NCBI GenBank assembly: GCA_001805655.1
Contig: MHGR01000041.1
Coordinates: forward strand, 1-7,917
Direction of reading: 5' to 3'
Length of the DNA stretch: 7,917 nucleotides
Source of the DNA: Omnitrophica WOR_2 bacterium RIFCSPHIGHO2_02_FULL_52_10
Lineage (GTDB): Bacteria > Omnitrophota > Gorgyraeia > Zapsychrales > Zapsychraceae
The position numbers and the translations under genes are program-made. The stretch's first letter is position 1. Every line of letters begins with the position of its first letter. This document shows, piece by piece, positions 1-6,246 of the stretch. The notes below the pieces were generated by a model. That model saw nothing but the letters and a program-made list of their open reading frames with translations, made no database searches and was not told where the DNA came from.

Positions 1-1283
1 ACCCATATATAGGTCGCGATGCCTGTGTTATAAAAAATATTCAACGGGAGCTCGATGATCGCTTCCAGCCAGTCGTTCTCAATAATCCATCTGCGTATGT
101 TGCTCTCACCCTGCCCCGCATCTCCCGTAAAAAGAGCCGAGCCGTTATGAACCTCAGCGATCCGGCTTCCGAGCTTTGTGTCATTCTTCATTTTGCATAG
201 TTTATTTGCCAAAAACATAAGCTGGCCGTCACTTGAGCGAGTAAGAAAACTGAACTCCGGATCTCCGTCATATTCAATAATAAAGCGAGGATCTTTGATG
301 TCCGATTTCCCGCCCATGCGATCCAGATCTGTTTTCCAGCTCTTACCATACGGAGGATTGGATAACATGAAATCAAATTCTCTGGTTGGAAATCCGTCTT
401 GCGAAAGCGTAGAACCCCATTTAAAGTTTTCTGCCTCATCGCCCTCACCTTTAATCAAAAGGTCTGCCTTGGTGATAGCATAAGTTTCGGGATTAATTTC
501 CTGCCCGAAAAGATGGATGGACACCTCTTTCTTGTGTTGCTTTGCAAGCTCAACCAGAGATTCTTCCGCCACGGATAACATGCCGCCAGTCCCACATGCA
601 CCGTCGTAGACTAAATACGTACCGGATTCAATTTTATCGGCAACCGGAAGAAATATTAATTTTGCCATAAGCTTTACAACATCCCGCGGGGTAAAATGCT
701 CTCCAGCTTCCTCGTTATTCTCTTCATTAAAACGACGAATAAGCTCTTCAAAGATAGTCCCCATAGTATGATTATCAAGCGCCGGGAGCCTCACACTACC
801 GTCTTGATTGAAAACCGGATTCGGGCTAAGGTTGATCGAATTTTCCAAAAACTTTTCAATCATATAACCTAAGATGTCTGCTTCAACCAATGTCACTATT
901 TGGTTGCGGAATTTAAACTTTTCAAGGATCTCTTGAACATTGGGAGAAAAACCACCTAAATAAGTTTCAAAATCTGACTTGAGTTGCTGTTGTTTAGCGC
1001 GGGCTTTTAAATCGTGGAGCGTAAATGGCGACGTATTGTAAAACGCTTGCCCAGCGGCACTCCGAAGCGCGGCATCCTGATTTGTTATTTTCTTCTTATC
1101 AAGGCTCTCTTTCATTTTTATAACTGCCTGCTTGGTCGGCTCAAGGACTGCGTCAAGCCTTCGTATAACCGTCATAGGCAATATGACATCGCGGTATTTA
1201 CCGCGGACATAAACATCACGAAGAACATCATCTGCAATACCCCAGATGAAATTTGCTATCCAATTGAGATCTCCGTTTGACAT
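1..1283 (-). CDS. hsdM: Type I restriction-modification system DNA methyltransferase subunit (HsdM), 3' end outside window
   Basis: N6-adenine DNA methyltransferase that would act with a specificity subunit (HsdS) and a nuclease/translocase (HsdR). Reading from ATG at 1283 gives 427 uninterrupted residues to the window edge. The N-terminal helical HsdM domain covers roughly residues 5-150 and the Rossmann methylase core starts near 170. The SAM-binding motif I is DGACGTGG (residues 227-234), EHFTPRDVV sits at 195-203, and the catalytic adenine-MTase motif NPPYG is at 309-313. The start is supported by GAGG eight bases upstream and by the typical HsdM opening (NFIWGIADDVLRDVY). A stop at 1293-1295 ends a small upstream frame that resembles an excisionase HTH remnant. 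HsdS and HsdR must lie outside the window if present. Base composition looks AT-richer than in the pab genes, which fits horizontal acquisition. The family call is near certain; completeness of the system is unknown. Confidence 0.95.
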   Translation of the reverse strand, partial: MSNGDLNWIANFIWGIADDVLRDVYVRGKYRDVILPMTVIRRLDAVLEPTKQAVIKMKESLDKKKITNQDAALRSAAGQAFYNTSPFTLHDLKARAKQQQLKSDFETYLGGFSPNVQEILEKFKFRNQIVTLVEADILGYMIEKFLENSINLSPNPVFNQDGSVRLPALDNHTMGTIFEELIRRFNEENNEEAGEHFTPRDVVKLMAKLIFLPVADKIESGTYLVYDGACGTGGMLSVAEESLVELAKQHKKEVSIHLFGQEINPETYAITKADLLIKGEGDEAENFKWGSTLSQDGFPTREFDFMLSNPPYGKSWKTDLDRMGGKSDIKDPRFIIEYDGDPEFSFLTRSSDGQLMFLANKLCKMKNDTKLGSRIAEVHNGSALFTGDAGQGESNIRRWIIENDWLEAIIELPLNIFYNTGIATYIW

Positions 1284-1292
1284 ATCTTTTCC

Positions 1293-1418
1293 TCATTTAC
1301 TTTTGTTTTTACTCCAAGTATCTATTGAATCTTTTCTAAACCTCCACTGCCCACCAATTTTCCCCGCAAAAATCAGCGGGATTAATTCGCACTGAGACTT
1401 ATGTTCACTTCGTTCCAT
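1293..1418 (-). pseudogene. Truncated excisionase/HTH_17-like DNA-binding protein remnant
   Basis: A 41-residue frame ends nine bases before the hsdM start. Its C-terminal half, KIGGQWRFRKDSIDTW (residues 20-35), matches the wing and last helix of the excisionase-family HTH (HTH_17) domain, whose usual signature is IPAFKVGGQWRFRK followed by a helix with IDxW. The expected N-terminal helix-turn-helix (about 25-30 residues) is absent. Its place is taken by sequence containing two hairpins (1363-1380 and 1394-1425), and the only in-frame ATG lies inside the second hairpin. Genes of this kind often sit in front of type I restriction genes, which suits the position. I read it as a broken gene whose front was lost or displaced by palindromic repeats. 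It could also be translated as a short peptide, since it leads directly into hsdM. Confidence 0.6.
1363..1380. repeat. Short GC-stem hairpin inside the HTH remnant
   Basis: CCCGC (1363-1367) pairs with GCGGG (1376-1380) around an 8-base AT-rich loop. It lies directly before the point where similarity to the excisionase wing begins, so it may mark the edge of the inserted or rearranged sequence. A five-base stem could arise by chance. Confidence 0.4.
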
Positions 1419-1425
1419 AAGTCTC
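1394..1425. repeat. Perfect 10-bp inverted repeat (hairpin)
   Basis: GAGACTTATG at 1394-1403 is mirrored by CATAAGTCTC at 1416-1425 around a 12-base loop. The pairing extends outward with GCAC/GTGC after one bulged T. It is not followed by a T tract on either strand, so it is not a standard terminator. It lies at the broken front end of the HTH remnant and looks like a REP/MITE-type intergenic palindrome. Confidence 0.75.
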
Positions 1426-1434
1426 GTGCTCATT

Positions 1435-1466
1435 AAAAAGCCCGGGAATTTACCTGACCGGGATTT
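1435..1466 (-). terminator. Rho-independent terminator of the nucleotidyltransferase operon
   Basis: Read on the minus strand, a CCCGG/CCGGG stem (1458-1462 with 1441-1445) encloses a 12-base loop and is followed by CTTTTT. Three further A-T pairs form beyond one mismatch. It lies about 24 bases after the last stop of the frameshifted downstream frame, which suggests that this frame belongs to the same transcript as the nucleotidyltransferase gene. Confidence 0.65.
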
Positions 1467-1489
1467 CGGAGATCACCTTACGGCGGCGC

Positions 1490-1638
1490 TCACTCATGTT
1501 TTCCGCCGGCAAGGATTTTACCGGCTTGACCAAGGAAGTCTTCGGCCGCGCTCAACAATTTCCGGCATCCTTCCTCGGACCAGCGGTCATAATAATCGGC
1601 TTCTTCTGAAAGGGCGGATTTTCCCCTTCTTTAAACAT
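1490..1638 (-). pseudogene. Frameshifted short partner gene downstream of the nucleotidyltransferase
   Basis: ATG at 1638 lies three bases after the nucleotidyltransferase stop, but its own frame ends after 28 residues. If one base is added in the GGGG run at about 1623-1626, the frame continues to a stop at 1490-1492 and gives about 49 residues. These include SEEADYYDRWSEEGCRKLL and AAEDFLGQAGKIL, a charged, helical composition typical of real protein. The YYxRWSEE pattern recalls the start of HEPN-type partners of nucleotidyltransferases, but the product is much shorter than a HEPN domain (about 110-130 residues). That resemblance is inference only. The defect in a homopolymer run could be a true mutation, a sequencing error, or programmed. 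The terminator just downstream supports this as the end of the unit. Confidence 0.5.
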
Positions 1639-1641
1639 TCG

Positions 1642-2202
1642 TCATACTCGCGGCTCATCGGTCTCTTCCCACAATACGATCCCGCTGTTGATCTCGTTAA
1701 AGAATTCCTTGCTGCCCGCCTCCATCTCGGAAAGCTGGACGGACGTTTTAATGACAGGCTGGATGTGCCGGCCTGATTTGAAATTGGAAACGCTCTTGTG
1801 CGCCGCCTCAGGGTCTTTGGCCACGATCAATAAGTCAAGATCGCTGTCTTTATAATCCTCCCCCCTGGCCGCGCTGCCGAAGAGAACGATCTTGCGCGAG
1901 GAGGCTTTGAGCTTTTGGACCAGCTTCTTAAGCGCGGTGACCGTCTTTAAAACCTTGAATTGCCGGACCATGCAGTCATCGGCCGCGGCCGAATAAAGCA
2001 CAAACCGCCCTCTTTCTTCCTTTTTAACAAGTTCCCGGCGGACCAGCTCGTTCAGGGCTCGGTAAACCCCGGCTTTGCTCAAGCCCGCGGCTTTCTGGAT
2101 TTCGGAGGCCAGGAATTCCTTACGGGCGTCCTCCACCAGAAAGGAAAAGACCTTCTGGGCGTTCGAAAAGCTTAGGATGTCCTCATCCCCATTATGTCTC
2201 AT
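1642..2202 (-). CDS. Winged-helix domain fused to minimal nucleotidyltransferase (MNT-type)
   Basis: This 186-residue cytoplasmic protein has two parts. Residues about 10-72 form a winged helix-turn-helix (EIQKAAGLSKAGVYRALNELVRREL, with the wing near RGRFVLY). Residues about 95-180 form a DNA polymerase beta-like nucleotidyltransferase. The signature LFGSAARGEDYKDSDLDLL (107-125) gives the G-S and the D-x-D metal ligands D121 and D123. A third acidic residue is not obvious: the later strand reads HIQPVIKT, with Q where an Asp is common, so activity is uncertain. MNT proteins usually act as antitoxins that AMPylate or neutralise a HEPN partner, and the fused winged helix probably autoregulates the promoter. 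A likely broken partner frame follows after three bases. The start is ATG at 2202 with AGGG about seven bases upstream. Family confidence is high, role moderate. Confidence 0.85.
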   Translation of the reverse strand: MRHNGDEDILSFSNAQKVFSFLVEDARKEFLASEIQKAAGLSKAGVYRALNELVRRELVKKEERGRFVLYSAAADDCMVRQFKVLKTVTALKKLVQKLKASSRKIVLFGSAARGEDYKDSDLDLLIVAKDPEAAHKSVSNFKSGRHIQPVIKTSVQLSEMEAGSKEFFNEINSGIVLWEETDEPRV

Positions 2203-2239
2203 AGATTATCCCTGCGTATCATTAATTAGACTTAAGTAT

Positions 2240-2268
2240 AGTATATGAGACAAGCCGTCCTTTGGCAA
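2240..2268 (-). promoter_or_regulatory. Sigma70-type promoter for the winged-helix nucleotidyltransferase gene
   Basis: On the minus strand, TTGCCA (2263-2268) and TATACT (2240-2245) are separated by exactly 17 bases, both one or two changes from consensus. A second TATACT overlaps at 2235-2240. It sits about 37 bases upstream of the start codon. The AT-rich alternating TATACTATAC stretch could also hold an operator for the winged helix, but no clean dyad is visible. Confidence 0.6.
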
Positions 2269-2287
2269 GTCTATTCTGCGCATAAGC

Positions 2288-2749
2288 TCATTTTTCATCC
2301 AGCGCCTGGTACTGGGGCGGGGCCGCGCCGACACTGGTCAACACATTCGGCAGCCGTTCCGCGCTGAATTTTTCTCTGATCTCCTTGAGTTCAACCTCAA
2401 AGCGCCAGTCATCGCCATAGTCAAAGACAAACAACATCTTCTTTCCCGTGTCGATAAATACCGATGAAATCCTGGTTTGGCGGACTCCCCGCGCATTTTC
2501 AGCGATTGTTTCCTCACCCGCATCTACAAACAATTCATACGTTTCAGTCTGCTCCCTGCCAGGATGTTGCGTGACGTCTCCGTAAAACCCGTAACAATGA
2601 TCGCACTTAAAATCAAAGGCACTCAGGATAACCTCGGCCAGATGCGAAAGACTCTTGTTTCCCGACACCGCCACCCGCCGCCATATTTCCTGGCCTTCGG
2701 CATATTGAGTCATGCGGGCATCAAAGATATAGACTTTTTGGTTTTTCAT
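2288..2749 (-). CDS. Plasmid pRiA4b ORF-3-like family protein (IS1096 TnpR-like passenger, PF07929 type)
   Basis: This 153-residue soluble protein has the hallmarks of the pRiA4b ORF-3-like family. IWRRVAVSG (residues 22-30) is followed by a helix LSHLAEVILSAFDF and HCYGFYGD (51-58); FVFDYGDDWRFEVEL lies at 107-121, and LPNVLTSVGAAPPQY at 133-147 closes the domain. The family is common near mobile elements and plasmids, but its biochemical role is not known; the label TnpR in databases is positional, not functional. The fused C-terminal extension seen in many members is absent, and the ending APPQY fits a short subgroup, so I take it as complete. The ribosome binding site is weak (GGAACC just before ATG at 2749). 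It lies between the coiled-coil gene and the nucleotidyltransferase gene, separated from both by more than 80 bases. Confidence 0.8.
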   Translation of the reverse strand: MKNQKVYIFDARMTQYAEGQEIWRRVAVSGNKSLSHLAEVILSAFDFKCDHCYGFYGDVTQHPGREQTETYELFVDAGEETIAENARGVRQTRISSVFIDTGKKMLFVFDYGDDWRFEVELKEIREKFSAERLPNVLTSVGAAPPQYQALDEK

Positions 2750-2840
2750 AGGGTTCCAACCTGCTCCTCATAAAAGCGCCCGTTACGTCATGGTTTTGAA
2801 AATTCAGATGCAAGATTAAATTTGCAAAGGAGGGATTGAT

Positions 2841-3602
2841 TTAGTAGGCCGACTCCTGGAACCGGTTAATCTTGTCCTTGAGCATTTTATTTTCCATTTT
2901 CAGCAATTCGAGCTGTTGGGGAGATCCCGCCACCAGCCGCTCCTGCTCCATCACCTTTTGGAACATGGCCTGTTCCTGCTCCTTGATCGTACTCACTTCC
3001 GCGTTGAGGACGTCCATTTTCTGTTTTCTCTCCGAATCGACGTTCCCAAGCCAGAATTCTTTGAGTTGGATATCCAGCTCCAAATCCTGCACCTGATACT
3101 GGAGGTCATACAAAAACAATTCTTTTAATCGTTGCCCATCGCCGACCCCCGACGTCTGGCCGCTCAAGTAGATCTCTTGGGCTTCTTCAACCGGCGTTTT
3201 CGCGTCCTTTCCTAAAAGCAGTGAAGATTCGGAAAGCTCCCGGTCCCTGATTTTAAGCCCCGAGCCGTGGTCTTTGGACCTTGAAGGCACGATCCCTTTT
3301 TGTCGTTCTTTCTTTTCAACCTGAAACCGAAGTTCGATGAGCTCTGCCCTGAGATCCAGATTTTCCGCCGCCAGCCGCTCGTGCTCCTTGACCGCGATCA
3401 TCATCTTCTCCTTAAAATCATCAAAGATCGTTTGCTCTCCCCCGACAGCAGCGCTCACCGGTTCTTCCGCTTCTATGGAGCTGCCGCCGACCTGAAAGTC
3501 CGCTTGTGACCCGGAATATTCTCCCGCTTCTAAAAAATCAACGTTTCCCGCAACGGAAAGATAAAGGAAGACAGGCAGAAATATTTTTACATAAATTGTC
3601 AT
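2841..3602 (-). CDS. Predicted exported coiled-coil protein of unknown function
   Basis: I do not recognise a family. With the start chosen at ATG 3602 the protein has 253 residues. It begins with a short basic end and a hydrophobic stretch (MTIYVKIFLPVFLYLSVAG, residues 1-19), typical of a Sec signal peptide, with possible cleavage near residue 26. Two charged heptad-rich regions follow, about 61-102 (MIAVKEHERLAAENLDLRAE and onward) and about 155-250 (ending LLKMENKMLKDKINRFQ), separated by a Ser/Gly/Lys-rich linker. There are no cysteines and no enzymatic motif. A GTG start at 3698 would add 32 residues, but these come from a palindromic repeat and would hide the signal peptide, so I reject it. 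The likely location is the periplasm or cell envelope, perhaps structural. The ribosome binding site is weak. Confidence 0.65.
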   Translation of the reverse strand: MTIYVKIFLPVFLYLSVAGNVDFLEAGEYSGSQADFQVGGSSIEAEEPVSAAVGGEQTIFDDFKEKMMIAVKEHERLAAENLDLRAELIELRFQVEKKERQKGIVPSRSKDHGSGLKIRDRELSESSLLLGKDAKTPVEEAQEIYLSGQTSGVGDGQRLKELFLYDLQYQVQDLELDIQLKEFWLGNVDSERKQKMDVLNAEVSTIKEQEQAMFQKVMEQERLVAGSPQQLELLKMENKMLKDKINRFQESAY

Positions 3603-3646
3603 TTTAAATTCTTTGGAGTTTTGAGTGGGCAATGAGCATCCATTGG

Positions 3647-3685
3647 ATTCCCTCCCCCTTGTGGGGAGGGATAGGGAGGGGGAAT
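3647..3685 (+). repeat. C/G-rich palindromic repeat, copy A
   Basis: A unit of about 38 bases beginning ATTCCCTCCCCC, with an inner hairpin (CCCTCCCC/GGGGAGGG around 3650-3670) and a trailing GGGAGGGGG. It matches copy B at 3709-3745 in the opposite orientation, with only a few differences. Confidence 0.8.
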
Positions 3686-3708
3686 AAGTTGTTGACACCG
3701 TGTTTGTA

Positions 3709-3745
3709 CCCCTCCCCTAGCCCCTCCCACGAGGGGAGGGGAATT
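3709..3745 (-). repeat. C/G-rich palindromic repeat, copy B (inverted)
   Basis: Read on the minus strand it begins ATTCCCCTCCCC, then TCGTGGGAGGGG and TAGGGGAGGGG, the same order as copy A. The hairpin stem is CCCCTCCC/GGGAGGGG. The two copies face each other across 23 bases, so the whole block 3647-3745 can also fold into one long stem. It lies between pabC and the coiled-coil gene, where it might terminate or insulate transcription. Confidence 0.8.
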
Positions 3746-3802
3746 GCTCTAAGAAGGTGATAAAATAACTCTCCTCAAAAATTTTCAAAGAAACTAATTT
3801 TA

Positions 3803-4750
3803 TTATACAGACTTGGCATTGGCCGGACAAGATAATTGCAATTTTGTAAGATAGGCCTTGCGCAATTTTTCCGTTATCGGCCCGGCCGCTCCCCGCCCGA
3901 TGGCCCGGCCGTTGACCCGGGTGAGCGGCATGACGCCGAGAAGGGCATTGGTCACAAAGGCTTCATCGGCCTCAAGCAGCCCGCGCGCGTCCGCGGCAAC
4001 CGCTTTGCAGGGGATCCCCAAGCGCCGGGCCAAGCGCATGACCATCCGGCGCGTAATGCCATTAAGACACCCGCAGCTCACCGCCGGCGTGTAAAGGATC
4101 CCGTCTTTAACAAAAAAAATATTCGTCCGGCTGCCCTCCACGATTTTCCCACGGCTGTTCAGCAAGATCGCCTCGTCAAATCCATTCTTGAGCGCTTCCG
4201 CATACGCATGACGAAAGCACAGGTAATCCAGGGATTTGATATGCGAATACCGCGTCCCGGGGCGGCGCACGCCGGATATGACCGCGCTGATCCCCCGCCC
4301 CGACACCCCGGAAAAATGTTGGGGGTCGGGGCTCCGACTCCGGCAAACAGCCGGATGTCGGAGCCGTGCATTACCACCATGACTGCGCCTGGGGTGACGG
4401 CAACGGCCACGCACATTTCCGTACTTTTGGCACACGATAGCGGCGTGTACCCGCGTCTCATTTTTCCAGACAGCCAGTCGCAGGCGGGCGTCTTTATACC
4501 CGTTAACCTTGATGATTCCGTAAAGACGCTGTTCGAGTTGCTTGCTTGAATATGGCGCTTTGATGTTTAAAGTCCTAAGCCCTCTGAACAACCGCTCCAT
4601 ATGATTTTCCAAAACAAATATCCGCCACGCTTTGACGCGCATCGTCTCAAAGACACCCTTCCCCTTCACAATGCCCGGAGCCAGAGACTCGAGCAATTCC
4701 TTTCTTGCGTCAATAAGTTTGCCGTCCAAAAATATTTTTTTCGCGTTCAT
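3803..4750 (-). CDS. pabC: Aminodeoxychorismate lyase / class IV PLP aminotransferase, with an internal insertion
   Basis: PLP enzyme that would cleave 4-amino-4-deoxychorismate to p-aminobenzoate and pyruvate. The fold-type IV signatures are clear: FLDGKLID (residues 7-14), GVFETMRV (32-39), the PLP lysine in SHIKSLDYL (K172), the PLP-nitrogen glutamate in GKIVEGSRTNIFF (E205), the phosphate-binding CLNGITRR (228-235) and DEAFVTNALLGVMPL near 262-276. The start is ATG 4750, which overlaps the pabB stop (ATGA). A longer frame to 4801 is disfavoured because it runs into pabB. At 315 residues it is about 30-45 longer than typical PabC (E. coli 269). The excess is a Arg/His/Pro-rich stretch at about residues 111-148, encoded by hairpin-forming DNA, between strand HAAIVCQKY and GRGISAVISGVRR. 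Branched-chain or D-amino acid aminotransferase are family alternatives; linkage to pabB favours PabC. Confidence 0.88.
   Translation of the reverse strand: MNAKKIFLDGKLIDARKELLESLAPGIVKGKGVFETMRVKAWRIFVLENHMERLFRGLRTLNIKAPYSSKQLEQRLYGIIKVNGYKDARLRLAVWKNETRVHAAIVCQKYGNVRGRCRHPRRSHGGNARLRHPAVCRSRSPDPQHFSGVSGRGISAVISGVRRPGTRYSHIKSLDYLCFRHAYAEALKNGFDEAILLNSRGKIVEGSRTNIFFVKDGILYTPAVSCGCLNGITRRMVMRLARRLGIPCKAVAADARGLLEADEAFVTNALLGVMPLTRVNGRAIGRGAAGPITEKLRKAYLTKLQLSCPANAKSV
4297..4421. repeat. Palindromic element inserted in frame within pabC
   Basis: Possible ends are CGGAAAAATGT (4309-4319) and ACATTTCCG (4413-4421), which are inverted copies apart from two extra A bases. Inside is a strong hairpin: GGCTCCGAC (4330-4338) pairs with GTCGGAGCC (4357-4365), and CCGGC pairs with GCCGG around the loop AAACA. 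A competing stem GCCCCGA/TCGGGGC (4297-4303 with 4326-4332) shares bases with it. The region matches where PabC is too long. The exact boundaries and any target duplication cannot be fixed from one copy. Confidence 0.6.
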
Positions 4751-6195
4751 CGTAACACCTTTGCGCCAGGCGCCGTTCGCCCAAGACATGCCTGAAGACA
4801 ACGCTTGATGGCTTCGGCCTTGACCAGCGTTTCGGCATATTCTTCCTCGGGGACGGAGTCAGCCACGATGCCGCCTCCCACTTGAATATACATCCTGTCC
4901 CCAAACGCCAGCACCGTGCGGATAAGAATATTAAAGTCCATGTTCCCGCCGAAATTGATGTAGCCCAATGACCCCGTGTACATTCCGCGCCGCGTCGGCT
5001 CAAGCTCTTCGATGATTTCCATCGCCCTGATCTTCGGGCAGCCGGTGACCGAGCCCCCGGGGAAGCAGGCCCGGATCAAGTCAAAGCAATCCTTATCCCC
5101 GCGCAGCGTCCCCTCGATGGTCGATGTCGCCTGAAAAACATACGGATACTCTTCCAGGGTGCGCCGTTCCGTAACGCGGACCGATCCGTAATCGCAAACC
5201 TTGCCCAGGTCATTGCGCAGGAGGTCGGTGATCATCAGCAGCTCGGCTTGTTCCTTAACGCTGTTGAGGAGTTCCTCGCGCATCCGCTGGTCCTCCTGGG
5301 CATCTTTGCCCCTGGGGCGCGTGCCCTTCATCGGCCTCGTCTGAACACTCCGGCCGTTGAGCCGCAGAAACCTCTCCGGCGAATTGCTGATCAGCTGAAA
5401 GCCGCCGCAATCCATATACGCGCCGAACGGAGCCGGGGATATGTCGCGCAGCATCTTGTACAGCAGAACCGGGTCGGGCCCATTGTCGGGAAGACAATAG
5501 CGGAACCGCTGCGACAAATTGACCTGGTAAATATCCCCCCGGCGGATATAATCCAATGCCTTGCGCACGGCGCTCATATATTGACCCTTGTGAAAATTGC
5601 AATCCGGCAGAAAGGGAGCGTCTTCGTCGCCTTCCAAAAATTCGTCGTCTTGCTTAAGCCCCCCGAGCAACGGGCCGATTTTATCCAGGACCTCTTCCAA
5701 CCGCCGCATCGCCCTTGCCTCCCGCACAGCGCCGTTGCGCTCGGGAAGGCCCGTTGACGTGACATGGAGTTTCTGCTCAAAATGGTCAATTGTGATAATA
5801 CGGTCATAAAAACCGAAATGGCCCTCCGGCAGATGGAGGTCATCGGCCGCGCGCAGACGGATTTTCTCAAAATGCAGGCCGTGGTCGTAGCTCAGGCAGC
5901 CGACGAGCCCCGCCGTCAGGGGAGTGAACGCGGCGTTATATCCGGCAGGACTGTCATAAATGCAGCTTTGGAATTGTTCTTTGAGAAGCCTTAAAGTGTC
6001 CGGGCCCTTGCGCGTGAACACGGCAAAGGGGTCGAACCCGATGAACGAATACCGCCCGCGGCAGAAATCGGTCTGGCTGCTGTCGAGGAAAAACACATGC
6101 GGCTCCCGGCGCAATAACTGCAACAGCTCAAAGCCGTTGCCGGAATAAGGCAAACTTTTCGAAATGTAATTTTTATCTGAAGGCATCACAGGCAT
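4747..6195 (-). CDS. pabB: Aminodeoxychorismate synthase component I (PabB)
   Basis: Chorismate-using enzyme that aminates chorismate to 4-amino-4-deoxychorismate in p-aminobenzoate/folate synthesis, using ammonia from a PabA-type glutaminase. The 482-residue product has the usual two parts. An N-terminal domain (about 1-190) includes CRGRYSFIGFDPF. The C-terminal chorismate-binding domain carries RRGDIYQVNLSQRF (218-231), NSPERFL (271-277), TRPMKGTRPRG (286-296), DLLRNDLGKVC (324-334), CFPGGSVTGCPK (377-388) and VGGGIVADSVPEEEY (439-453). The lysine in PMKGT (K290) is the PabB active-site residue; anthranilate synthase TrpE has alanine there, so TrpE is unlikely. ATG 6195 is taken as the start, though ATG 6186 is possible; neither has a strong ribosome binding site. 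It follows the tRNA-binding gene by 51 bases and overlaps pabC by four. No pabA is in the window. Confidence 0.95.
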   Translation of the reverse strand: MPVMPSDKNYISKSLPYSGNGFELLQLLRREPHVFFLDSSQTDFCRGRYSFIGFDPFAVFTRKGPDTLRLLKEQFQSCIYDSPAGYNAAFTPLTAGLVGCLSYDHGLHFEKIRLRAADDLHLPEGHFGFYDRIITIDHFEQKLHVTSTGLPERNGAVREARAMRRLEEVLDKIGPLLGGLKQDDEFLEGDEDAPFLPDCNFHKGQYMSAVRKALDYIRRGDIYQVNLSQRFRYCLPDNGPDPVLLYKMLRDISPAPFGAYMDCGGFQLISNSPERFLRLNGRSVQTRPMKGTRPRGKDAQEDQRMREELLNSVKEQAELLMITDLLRNDLGKVCDYGSVRVTERRTLEEYPYVFQATSTIEGTLRGDKDCFDLIRACFPGGSVTGCPKIRAMEIIEELEPTRRGMYTGSLGYINFGGNMDFNILIRTVLAFGDRMYIQVGGGIVADSVPEEEYAETLVKAEAIKRCLQACLGRTAPGAKVLR

Positions 6196-6246
6196 GATCC
6201 ATTGGTAAACGAATATCAGGACATCGCGAACTCAGGAAGGCCAACA

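Noticed and set aside
3603..3698. GTG-initiated 32-residue N-terminal extension of the coiled-coil protein
   Set aside because: The extension is translated from palindromic repeat copy A and would place the signal peptide internally; ATG 3602 is more sensible.
4159..4461. 100-residue minus-strand frame overlapping pabC in a second frame
   Set aside because: It lies wholly inside pabC, whose frame carries the family motifs on both sides. The second frame is open mainly because of the repetitive insert. A pair of compensating frameshifts was considered, but this frame shows no PabC-like motif.
3836..4549. 237-residue plus-strand frame opposite pabC
   Set aside because: It is antisense to a gene with clear family motifs, and its Pro/Arg-rich composition is typical of a GC-rich shadow frame.
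4751..4801. Upstream start for pabC
   Set aside because: It would overlap the end of pabB by over 50 bases, and the added residues do not look like the family's N-terminus. The ATGA overlap at 4747-4750 is the usual coupling.
5248..5757. 169-residue plus-strand frame opposite pabB
   Set aside because: It is a shadow of the strongly conserved pabB frame with no recognisable motif.
4747..6195. Anthranilate synthase component I (TrpE)
   Set aside because: The active-site motif reads PMKGT with lysine, as in PabB, where TrpE has PIAGT. The next gene is a PabC-type lyase, not a trp gene.
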